Source of the DNA: an uncultured Fibrobacter sp.
GTDB taxonomy: Bacteria; Fibrobacterota; Fibrobacteria; Fibrobacterales; Fibrobacteraceae
Reading direction: 5' to 3'
Length of the DNA stretch: 62,133 nucleotides
NCBI RefSeq assembly: GCF_947305105.1
Contig: NZ_CAMZCS010000018.1
Location: forward strand, 1-62,133
Translations under genes and position numbers: made by a program
Shown here: in pieces, positions 51,450 to 58,659 of the stretch
Numbering within the stretch: the first letter of the stretch is position 1
How the letters are laid out: each line of letters starts with the position of its first letter
The notes under the pieces: generated by a model
Told to the model about the DNA's origin: nothing
Database searches by the model: none
Seen by the model: the letters and a program-made list of their open reading frames with translations, nothing else

Positions 51450-52760
51450 ATGAGTCGTTTTTGTTTAGGTCTTGCTTTGTGGGCCTTGTTGCTTGCGCTT
51501 TCGGCTTGCGGTGGCGACAGCAAGGGAACCGACCCCAAGGATGCTGAACCTGGCGAGAATGTCGATACAGTAGTTTCCACTTTTGACGACTTGCCATCTT
51601 GCACGAGGGATCACGAAGGCGCTACCGCTTATGTGGAAGATGAGAAGAAGGCCTATGTCTGCGAAAGCAAGCGCTGGACGGTCAATGATTCCTTGACGGA
51701 ATCGATTCAGAACAAGGACTCCGACTCTGCCAAGGATGCTGAATCTGGCGAGAATGTCGATACAGTAGTTCCCTCTTTTGACGACTTGCCTGCTTGCACA
51801 GGGGATCGCAACGGCAAGACTGCCTATGTGGAAGACGAGGATTCTGCCTATGTCTGTAAGAAGGGGCTCTGGGTCGTTGACGATTCGTTGACTAAGGCGA
51901 TTCAGCCGGACTCGGAGAAAAAGTCCTCGTCAAGCGCAAAAGCGAAGTCTAGTTCTAATAAGGCAAGTGACTCTAGCAGCAGCGACAAATCACGGTCAAG
52001 TTCTAGCGCGGTAAAAACGTCCAGCAGCAGTAAAGATGGCAAGTCTAGTAGTTCAGATGAAAAAAACAGCTCATCGAGTTCTGTGGCTTTGCCTTGTAAA
52101 ACCGAGACTGAGGACAACTGCGAATATGGCACCCTGACGGACGACAGGGACGGACAGACTTACAAGACGGTGAAAATCGGTGAACAGTGGTGGATGGCGG
52201 AAAATTTGAACTATAGATATATTCAGCAGACATATAATGGAGGCGAAGGAGACTCTTCTAGCTATTGTTATGATAATGACCCCGCTAATTGCGAGAAATA
52301 TGGCCGCTTGTACCTGTGGAGCGCGGCAATGGATAGCGCTGGTATTATATCTGATAACACGGCTAATGGTTGCGGTTATGGGGAAATCTGCAACCTCGAC
52401 AACGTCAAGGTTCGTGGTGTATGCCCTGAAGGCTGGCACCTGCCCGATACCACGGAATGGAACGCCCTGTTCAATGCGGTAGGGGGGGGAGAAACGGCAG
52501 GAGTAATGCTAAAGTCCACGGAAGGCTGGTATTCCAAAGGCAATGGCTCGGACGCCTATTCCTTCTCGGCGTTGCCTGCTGGCTACAGGGACTACGATGG
52601 GAATTACGACTACGAGGGCCCCAACGCGGACTTTTGGAGTTCTACGGAGTACGGTAGCAGCCTCGCGTACTTCATGTTCTTGTACTACTGCGACGACAAT
52701 GCGTACCTGTACGGCCTCAATAAGGGCCACGGGTTCTCTGTTCGTTGCCTTAAGGACTAG
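51450..52760 (+). CDS. FISUMP-domain lipoprotein with two DDLPxC modules
   Basis: A 436-residue lipoprotein: signal FCLGLALWALLLALSAC, then two copies of a two-Cys module (DDLPSCTRDHEGATAYVEDE with AYVCESKRW; DDLPACTGDRNGKTAYVEDE with AYVCKKGLW). A Ser/Lys linker (about 155-215) follows, then a FISUMP domain of about 210 residues: GQTYKTVKIGEQWWMAENLN, CEKYGRLYLWSAAM, VCPEGWHLPDTTEWNALF, and the end GFSVRCLKD. FISUMP domains are abundant in Fibrobacter and relate to C-type-lectin/formylglycine-like folds; the function is unknown. First half of a duplicated unit with the nuclease at 53087. Confidence 0.9.
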   Translation: MSRFCLGLALWALLLALSACGGDSKGTDPKDAEPGENVDTVVSTFDDLPSCTRDHEGATAYVEDEKKAYVCESKRWTVNDSLTESIQNKDSDSAKDAESGENVDTVVPSFDDLPACTGDRNGKTAYVEDEDSAYVCKKGLWVVDDSLTKAIQPDSEKKSSSSAKAKSSSNKASDSSSSDKSRSSSSAVKTSSSSKDGKSSSSDEKNSSSSSVALPCKTETEDNCEYGTLTDDRDGQTYKTVKIGEQWWMAENLNYRYIQQTYNGGEGDSSSYCYDNDPANCEKYGRLYLWSAAMDSAGIISDNTANGCGYGEICNLDNVKVRGVCPEGWHLPDTTEWNALFNAVGGGETAGVMLKSTEGWYSKGNGSDAYSFSALPAGYRDYDGNYDYEGPNADFWSSTEYGSSLAYFMFLYYCDDNAYLYGLNKGHGFSVRCLKD

Positions 52761-53086
52761 CAAGCCGAGGGTCACGACCAAACTTGTTTGGACATGACCA
52801 AGCCGAAAGTCCTGCGCTACGAAGTAGCGCCAGGACTAGGTTGCTAACCGCCAAGCCCCCCTCAAAAAATTCGTCACTCATCGTCAATAACGCGCAAATC
52901 GGGCGGCCTTAAAGGTTGCTCTTTTCTGTATAAACAGAAAACCACCTGTGAAACTTTTTTTTGCCCGCCGAAAACATCTTTTTACTACAAATTCCCGGAA
53001 AAATTTCCCCGCAAAAACGTCTATACATGCAGACGGGGGACTGTCCCCTGTCCGCCAACGGGGGCGTACCCGCAAAAGGGAACATT

Positions 53087-54028
53087 ATGACTAGAGAAGA
53101 ATTTGCCAAATTTCTCAAGGATCTCAAGACGGCCAAGGAGAACAACCAGGACATCGACGCTATCGTCAAGGCGCGCGAGAACGAAAATGTCTACGTCTAC
53201 AACGACGCATGTTTCAAGAGGATTTTCGCTGACGAAAGGAACATCGCCCTCACGAAGGATCTTGTGAACGCCTGCCTGAACCTCGTGGGTTCAGATCGCA
53301 TCGCCAACGTGAAACTGACGAACCCCTACATCCCCGGCGAGCTGGGATACAAGTCGGGCGAACCCGACCTGGTGCTTGTTAACGAGCGAAACGACGGCGA
53401 GCCCTGCGACCGGATTTCCCTGGAAGTGCAACACGAGGGAAGCGATTTTTACAACGACAGGCTTGTCTTCTACGTGGCGCGCCACACCGGCAACATGGTG
53501 GCGAGCGGCGAGATTCCGAAACTCAAGAATCTCCAGCTTGTCAGTTTCCAGTTCTTCGACGCGTTCCCGTGGAGCATGTCGCACAATTACCGCCATACGG
53601 TGCAGCTGCGGAACCAGGAGCATCTGCTTTTCTTCGAGAAGCAGACCATCACCATCATCGAGGTGAAAAAGTTCTTTGAGCAGACAAGCGCATTCGCCGA
53701 AGACCGCAGCCGCCTTGCCCAGTGGCTCCGCGCCATCGACACGCTGAACCGGGAGGCCGATTTCAGCGAATTCGAGGGCGACCCTATCTTCAAGGACTTG
53801 CGCGACGCCGTCAAATTATATAACTTTAGTTCGGGATATCTCCTGAAGGAGGGTATGAAGGTGATGGATGTCGTTTACGCCGAATACATCGGCGAAGAGA
53901 GAAAGGCCAAGGCGATAGCGAGGAAACTGCTCGCCATGGGGGATTCCGTTGAAAAAATTTGCGCAGCAACGGGCCTTTACAAGAAACAGGTCCTCAAATT
54001 GCAGAATGAAGATACGGAAGAGTCCTAA
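53087..54028 (+). CDS. PD-(D/E)XK nuclease family transposase (Rpn-like), copy 1
   Basis: A 313-residue protein of the PDDEXK_2/Rpn type. The start ATG 53087 follows AAAAGGGAACATT. Motifs: YVYNDACFKRIFADERNIAL, the catalytic core EPDLVLVNERNDGEPCDRIS (Asp94), then LEVQHEG (Glu113, Gln115), YVARHTGN and a helical C-terminus ending YKKQVLKLQNEDTEES. Such proteins promote recombination or act as diverged transposases; here no inverted repeats were found around it. Almost the same length and sequence as 55345-56286. A clear terminator follows. Confidence 0.88.
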   Translation: MTREEFAKFLKDLKTAKENNQDIDAIVKARENENVYVYNDACFKRIFADERNIALTKDLVNACLNLVGSDRIANVKLTNPYIPGELGYKSGEPDLVLVNERNDGEPCDRISLEVQHEGSDFYNDRLVFYVARHTGNMVASGEIPKLKNLQLVSFQFFDAFPWSMSHNYRHTVQLRNQEHLLFFEKQTITIIEVKKFFEQTSAFAEDRSRLAQWLRAIDTLNREADFSEFEGDPIFKDLRDAVKLYNFSSGYLLKEGMKVMDVVYAEYIGEERKAKAIARKLLAMGDSVEKICAATGLYKKQVLKLQNEDTEES

Positions 54029-54047
54029 AAGCAACGTATAACAAACG

Positions 54048-54083
54048 GCCCTGCATTGGTGAAATACAGGGCTTATTGTTTTA
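54048..54083 (+). terminator. terminator after nuclease copy 1
   Basis: GCCCTG (54048-54053) pairs with CAGGGC (54067-54072), then TTATTGTTTT. Confidence 0.75.
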
Positions 54084-54088
54084 AATTT

Positions 54089-55210
54089 ATGAAGATGGCG
54101 AAAAGATTCCTTTTATTTCTGTTCACATTCGTTTTCCTAATCGGATGTGGTGATGATAAATCGTCAGGGAACAATCCGGTTGTCCCTGACGAACCTTCGT
54201 CATCGATAATAGCGGAACCGGAGTCTTCCAGCAGCAAGGATCAGTCCTCCTCTATAAAGGAATCCTCTAGCAGCAAAGCGAAGTCTAGCACTTCTAAGGA
54301 CAATAAGCTTGCCGAAACGTCTTCGAGCGGCAAAGCAAAATCCTCCTCCAGTTTGGCCCGATCTTCAAGCAGCTTGAAAGGCTCCTCGTCAAGTGAGGTG
54401 GTCTCTTCGAGTAGCGGCGAAGAGAAGGAATCGTCCAGCAGCAGTGTAAAAACATCCAGTAGCAGTCAAAAATCCTCGTCGAGTTCTGCGAAATCATCCA
54501 GCAGCAAACCGAAATCATCGAGCAGTAGCGCGAAGTCTTCGTCGAGTTCTGCGAAGTCGTCCAGCAGCACGGTTGTCATCCCTTCAAAACTCTACGATTG
54601 CGAAGAGTACAAGTGCGTCACGACCAAGTATCTCAACCCCGAGATAGAATACGGCGAGTATCTGGATGTACGTGACTCGCAAGTGTACAGGACCGTGCAA
54701 ATCGGCGAACAGGTATGGATGGCCCAGAACTTGAACTACAAATCGGATACTTTGAGTTCGTGTTTTGATTTGAAAGATTCAAATTGTACACAATGGGGAC
54801 GCCTATATACCTGGGAAAAAGCCTTGACTGTCTGCCCGGACGGATGGCATTTGCCTGATACGTCCGAATACCGTATTTTGGTTGATTATGCAAATGAACA
54901 TAGAGGTGACATTAAACTTGGAGAAAGCCTTGAAAGTTTGGAAACGGGGAAATATGACATATTTGGTTTCAGTATACTCCTTGGTTCGGGTTATCGTAAA
55001 GGTACTCGTTATTTTACCCAAGGTGGAAAAACCGATGGAGATGCTTTTTTTTGGACAGCGTCAGAAACGGATGGAAAAGAAGCGACTCTTCCGCCCGAAG
55101 AATATGCTATATCACGTATCTTGAAAAATGATGCAAGGTATGGCAATGTCCTTGGAATAATGGCTTTTGAAAAAAAAGATGGTTTATCCGTAAGATGCCT
55201 TAAAGACTAA
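54089..55210 (+). CDS. FISUMP-domain lipoprotein, Ser/Lys linker
   Basis: A 373-residue lipoprotein: signal KRFLLFLFTFVFLIGC, a very long Ser/Lys/Glu linker (about 25-165, many KSSSS units) and a FISUMP domain starting DSQVYRTVQIGEQVWMAQNL with NYKSD, CTQWGRLYTWEKA, VCPDGWHLPDTSEYRILVDY and ending GLSVRCLKD. No DDLPxC modules. The linker DNA alternates TCC/AGC Ser codons. It sits between two near-identical nuclease genes. Start ATG 54089; 54095 is also possible. Confidence 0.88.
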   Translation: MKMAKRFLLFLFTFVFLIGCGDDKSSGNNPVVPDEPSSSIIAEPESSSSKDQSSSIKESSSSKAKSSTSKDNKLAETSSSGKAKSSSSLARSSSSLKGSSSSEVVSSSSGEEKESSSSSVKTSSSSQKSSSSSAKSSSSKPKSSSSSAKSSSSSAKSSSSTVVIPSKLYDCEEYKCVTTKYLNPEIEYGEYLDVRDSQVYRTVQIGEQVWMAQNLNYKSDTLSSCFDLKDSNCTQWGRLYTWEKALTVCPDGWHLPDTSEYRILVDYANEHRGDIKLGESLESLETGKYDIFGFSILLGSGYRKGTRYFTQGGKTDGDAFFWTASETDGKEATLPPEEYAISRILKNDARYGNVLGIMAFEKKDGLSVRCLKD

Positions 55211-55344
55211 CTATGGTGAAAACCCTTAGATTCATTTGAAAAATTTCCTATTTGCTCGGACAAAAAACGCCGTAAAAACATCTATAAGTACAGACGGGTT
55301 TTCTCTCGTTTGCGCACCGGCGCGTCCCGGAATGGGAAAAGCAT

Positions 55345-56286
55345 ATGATTCGAGAAGAATTTGCCGAATTTCTCAAGGAACTCAGAAAAATAAACGACAA
55401 TGGTGGCGATGTCGACGCATTCGTCAAGGAGTATGAAAATAAAAATGTCTATGTCTACAACGATGCGTGCTTCAAGAGAATTTTCGCCGACGAAAGGAAT
55501 CTCGCCCTCACGAAGGACCTCGTAAACGCCTGTCTGAATCTCGTGGGGTCGGAGCGCATCTTGAATGCGAAATTGACGAATCCTTACATACCTGGCGAAT
55601 TGGGCTACAAGTCAAGTGAACCCGATCTGGTGCTTGTTAACGAACGCAACGATGGCGAACCCTGCGACCGGATTTCCTTGGACGTGCAACATGAGGGAAG
55701 TGACTTCTATAATGACAGACTCGTTTTTTACGTGGCGCGCCACACCGGTAACATGGTGGCGAGCGGCGAGATACCAAAGCTCAAGAACCTTCAGCTTATC
55801 AGTTTCCAGTTTTTTGATGCGTTCCCGTGGAGTATGTCGCATAATTACCGCCATACAGTGCAACTGCGAAATCAGGAACATCTGCTATTCTTTGAGAAAC
55901 AGACCATCACCATCATCGAGGTGAAGAAATTCTTTGAGCGTGCAAGCGCATTCGCAGAAGATAACTGTCGTTTAGCCCAATGGCTCCGAGCCATCGACAC
56001 CTTGAACCGCGATGCTGATTTTAGTGAATTTGAGGGAGACCCTATCTTCAGGGGCTTGCGCGACGCCGTCAAATTATGTAACTTTAGTTCGGGATATCTC
56101 CTGAAGGAGGGTATGATGTCGTTGGATACCGCATATGAAGTATATGTCGCTGAGGAACGCGTCTCCAAGGCAATCGCGAGGAAGTTGCTGGCTATGGGTG
56201 ACTCCGTTGAAAAAATTTGCGCTGTGACTGGCCTCTACAAAAAACAGGTCCTCAAGTTGCAAGAAGAAGACTCGGAAGAATCCTGA
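55345..56286 (+). CDS. PD-(D/E)XK nuclease family transposase (Rpn-like), copy 2
   Basis: A 313-residue paralog of 53087-54028 with the same length. EPDLVLVNERNDGEPCDRIS and LDVQHEG replace LEVQHEG, so the E-x-Q position is Asp-Val-Gln here. The tail is YKKQVLKLQEEDSEES. The DNA is still strongly similar between copies but codon changes are frequent, so the duplication is not recent. The ATG at 55345 is preceded by GGGAAAAGCAT. A perfect terminator follows. Confidence 0.88.
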   Translation: MIREEFAEFLKELRKINDNGGDVDAFVKEYENKNVYVYNDACFKRIFADERNLALTKDLVNACLNLVGSERILNAKLTNPYIPGELGYKSSEPDLVLVNERNDGEPCDRISLDVQHEGSDFYNDRLVFYVARHTGNMVASGEIPKLKNLQLISFQFFDAFPWSMSHNYRHTVQLRNQEHLLFFEKQTITIIEVKKFFERASAFAEDNCRLAQWLRAIDTLNRDADFSEFEGDPIFRGLRDAVKLCNFSSGYLLKEGMMSLDTAYEVYVAEERVSKAIARKLLAMGDSVEKICAVTGLYKKQVLKLQEEDSEES

Positions 56287-56306
56287 TAGAGATTATATAA
56301 CAAATT

Positions 56307-56334
56307 TGCCTCGGCAATTATGCCGAGGCATTTT
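56307..56334. terminator. bidirectional terminator between nuclease copy 2 and proA
   Basis: A perfect 10-bp inverted repeat TGCCTCGGCA / TGCCGAGGCA with an ATTA loop, then TTTT on the plus strand. It lies between two convergent genes. Confidence 0.9.
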
Positions 56335-56362
56335 CTATGGAATTATTGTTAGGGGCTGGCGC

Positions 56363-57634
56363 TTAGCCGCGCACCTGCCCGTTGCCGCGGAGAATCCACT
56401 TGTAGCTGCAGAGGCTTTCCACGCCCATGGGGCCGCGGGCGTGCAGCTTGTCGGTAGAAATTCCCACTTCGGCGCCGAGGCCGTATTCGCCACCGTCGGC
56501 AAAGCGCGTACTGGCGTTCACCATCACGCTGCTGCTGTCTACGTTCGCGACAAAGTAGTCCTGCACGCTGGCGTCTTCGGCAACGACGGCTTCGGTGTGG
56601 CGGCTGCTGTTCTTCTCGATGTGGTCGCAGGCTTCGGCGACGTTGTCGACGAACTTGACGCTTGCCTTGAGGGCCAAGTATTCGTGGTGGTAATTGCTGT
56701 CGTCGCCGATGTCTGCGATGCGGCTGTCGTGGCTCTGGGCATCCTTGTTGCCGAAGAGTTCCACGCCACGGTCGGCGAGGCAATCCAGGAGTTTCTTGAC
56801 GTTGGCGTCATCGATATGGCGGTCGATAATCACGCATTCCATGGCGTTGCACACGCCGGTGCGCTGCGTCTTGGCGTTGATGAGAATGTTCACCGCCTTG
56901 TCGATGTCGGCGGACTTGTCCACGTACACGTGGCAGATGCCGTTGAAGTGCTTGATCACGGGAATCTTGCTCTGTTCCACGACGGCGCGGATCAGGCGTT
57001 CGCCACCGCGGGGAATCACGAGGTCGATGCAGTCGTTGCGCTGCAAGAGCATGCCCACCAGGTCGTGGCTCGTTTCGGTCACGAGCTGCACGGCGTCTTC
57101 GTTGATGCCGTTTGCGGCAAGCGCTTCGTGGAAAATCCCGGCGAGGCACTTCGCGGAGTTGAGCGATTCCTTGCCGCCGCGCAAAATCACGGCATTGCCC
57201 GCCTTGAAGCAGAGGCATGCGCCGTCAATCGTCACGTTCGGGCGGCTTTCGAAAATAAAGAATACAGCGCCGATAGGCACGGCAACGCGGCTAATCTTGA
57301 TGCCGTTCTTGAGTTCGCGGCTTTCGAGCACGCGGTTCAGCGGGTCGGCAAAGGAGGCAATTTCTTCGGCACCCTTGGCCATGGCCTCGATGCGGGCGTC
57401 ATTCAGGGTCAAGCGGTCTATCTTCGAGTCGTCGAGCTTTCCGGCGGCGGCTTCGAGGTCAAGCTTGTTGGCGGCCAAAATCTCCGGTTTCTTCTCGCGG
57501 ATGAGTTTTGCCACGAGGTTCAGCACGGCGCTCCTCTTCTCGGCGGTCAGCGTGCGGAGATTCTTGCTTGCGTTTTTGGCGTTATTTGCCAAAATATCAG
57601 AGTATTGGTCCAAATTGGAATATGTTTGAGTCAT
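56363..57634 (-). CDS. proA: gamma-glutamyl phosphate reductase
   Basis: A 423-residue enzyme reducing gamma-glutamyl phosphate to glutamate semialdehyde in proline synthesis. Motifs: AVPIGAVFFIFESRPNVTID, CLCFKAGNAVILRGGKESLN, VIPRGGERLIRAVVEQSKIP, the catalytic Cys in NAKTQRTGVCNAMECVIID, and VNASTRFADGGEYGLGAEVG followed by ISTDKLHARGPMGVE. Normal length. No proB next to it. Confidence 0.96.
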   Translation of the reverse strand: MTQTYSNLDQYSDILANNAKNASKNLRTLTAEKRSAVLNLVAKLIREKKPEILAANKLDLEAAAGKLDDSKIDRLTLNDARIEAMAKGAEEIASFADPLNRVLESRELKNGIKISRVAVPIGAVFFIFESRPNVTIDGACLCFKAGNAVILRGGKESLNSAKCLAGIFHEALAANGINEDAVQLVTETSHDLVGMLLQRNDCIDLVIPRGGERLIRAVVEQSKIPVIKHFNGICHVYVDKSADIDKAVNILINAKTQRTGVCNAMECVIIDRHIDDANVKKLLDCLADRGVELFGNKDAQSHDSRIADIGDDSNYHHEYLALKASVKFVDNVAEACDHIEKNSSRHTEAVVAEDASVQDYFVANVDSSSVMVNASTRFADGGEYGLGAEVGISTDKLHARGPMGVESLCSYKWILRGNGQVRG

Positions 57635-57689
57635 ATTTTTTAATATAGAAATTTGGTTTTTCTCCCGTTTGGAGTTATTTTAAAATTTA

Positions 57690-57787
57690 CAGGTTTGTTT
57701 TTATTCGCGACGAGGGTGAATAGTTGCGAATATCGGACTTGGGTGATTAGGGCCCGGCGCTCTCTCTCTGCGCTAGGGTCCTTTTTT
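57690..57787 (+). ncRNA. candidate small RNA or leader with terminator
   Basis: In the gap between divergent genes a TAAAAT box (57681-57686) is followed by a hairpin ATTCGC (57703-57708)/GCGAAT (57726-57731) and a GC-rich terminator at 57749-57787. No plus-strand gene ends here, so the terminator would serve a short RNA or an attenuated leader of the FISUMP gene. Weak promoter evidence. Confidence 0.4.
57749..57787 (+). terminator. terminator without an upstream gene
   Basis: Stem AGGGCCCGGCGC against GCGCTAGGGTCCT with one bulge and two G-U pairs, loop TCTCTCTCT, then a T run. Confidence 0.75.
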
Positions 57788-57912
57788 GTGCATAAAAATC
57801 GGTTTTTCAGGATGAAAACATTTTTTTAGATGCCAGAAATCCATTTTATGCTACATTTCTTTTTCCTTTTGCGTTTGGACTCGCTTTCCATGTGCATCTG
57901 TAGTGGGGGATT

Positions 57913-58605
57913 GTGAAGAACGTTTCTGTAAAGGACATCTCCGTTAATTTCATGCTGGGCGCAGCGTTTCTGGCCGTCCTCGTTTGGGCGTGTACCGACG
58001 CGGAATCCGATGCTCCCGCTGAACCGGCGGTAGAAAGTCTAGTGCAGGAAGGTACTCCGTTTACCGACCCTCGCGACAATCGCGTGTACAAGACCGTGAA
58101 GGTGGGCGCGCAAGTCTGGATGGCCGAGAACATGAAGTTCTATGATGCCGACAAGAAAGGGGACTTTTACGGCAAGTCCTGGTGCTACGGAAACGTGGAG
58201 GAGAACTGCGAAACCTACGGGCGGCTCTACCACTGGAGCGCAGCCACGAAGGCTTGCCCTGCGGGCTGGCATCTCCCTTCCAAGGAAGAATTCATGAGAT
58301 TGTACGAGGATGTCGGCGGTGTCGAAGTGGCGGGAACAGCATTGAAGGCTTCGGAAGGCTGGCCGGAATCCGACAAGAACGACGATGCTTACGGAATGCG
58401 CATCGTGCCGGGCGGTTATTACTACATGAAGCACTTCTTTTACGGCGGCGAGAACGCCTACTTGTGGACATCGACCGAAGTGCGCCCGAACAACATGAAC
58501 AGTGCGGGTTTTGTCTCCGGCCGTGCTTCGGGCTCCATTGACGAGACTTATGCAGAATTCGGGCTGTCCGTCCGCTGCGTCCAGGATTCGTCCGCAAACG
58601 AATAA
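57913..58605 (+). CDS. small FISUMP-domain lipoprotein
   Basis: A 230-residue lipoprotein starting at GTG 57913 after GGGGGA. The signal (FMLGAAFLAVLVWAC) leads quickly into a FISUMP domain without a Ser linker: DNRVYKTVKVGAQVWMAENM, GNVEENCETYGRLYHWSAAT, ACPAGWHLPSKEEFMRLYED and the end EFGLSVRCVQD. Function unknown. A bidirectional terminator separates it from the GH2 gene. Confidence 0.88.
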   Translation: MKNVSVKDISVNFMLGAAFLAVLVWACTDAESDAPAEPAVESLVQEGTPFTDPRDNRVYKTVKVGAQVWMAENMKFYDADKKGDFYGKSWCYGNVEENCETYGRLYHWSAATKACPAGWHLPSKEEFMRLYEDVGGVEVAGTALKASEGWPESDKNDDAYGMRIVPGGYYYMKHFFYGGENAYLWTSTEVRPNNMNSAGFVSGRASGSIDETYAEFGLSVRCVQDSSANE

Positions 58606-58641
58606 AAGAAAAAATCGGCCCGACGGATCGGACCGATTTCA
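58604..58641. terminator. bidirectional terminator between the FISUMP and GH2 genes
   Basis: AAATCGG (58612-58618) pairs with CCGATTT (58633-58639), extended by an inner CCG/CGG; A-rich on the left, so it best serves the minus-strand GH2 gene. Confidence 0.8.
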
Positions 58642-58659
58642 AATTAACCGTATAACCAA

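Noticed and set aside
51450-56286. A composite transposon bounded by the PD-(D/E)XK genes
   Set aside because: The two copies are direct, not at the outer ends of the block, and no terminal inverted repeats or target duplications were seen.
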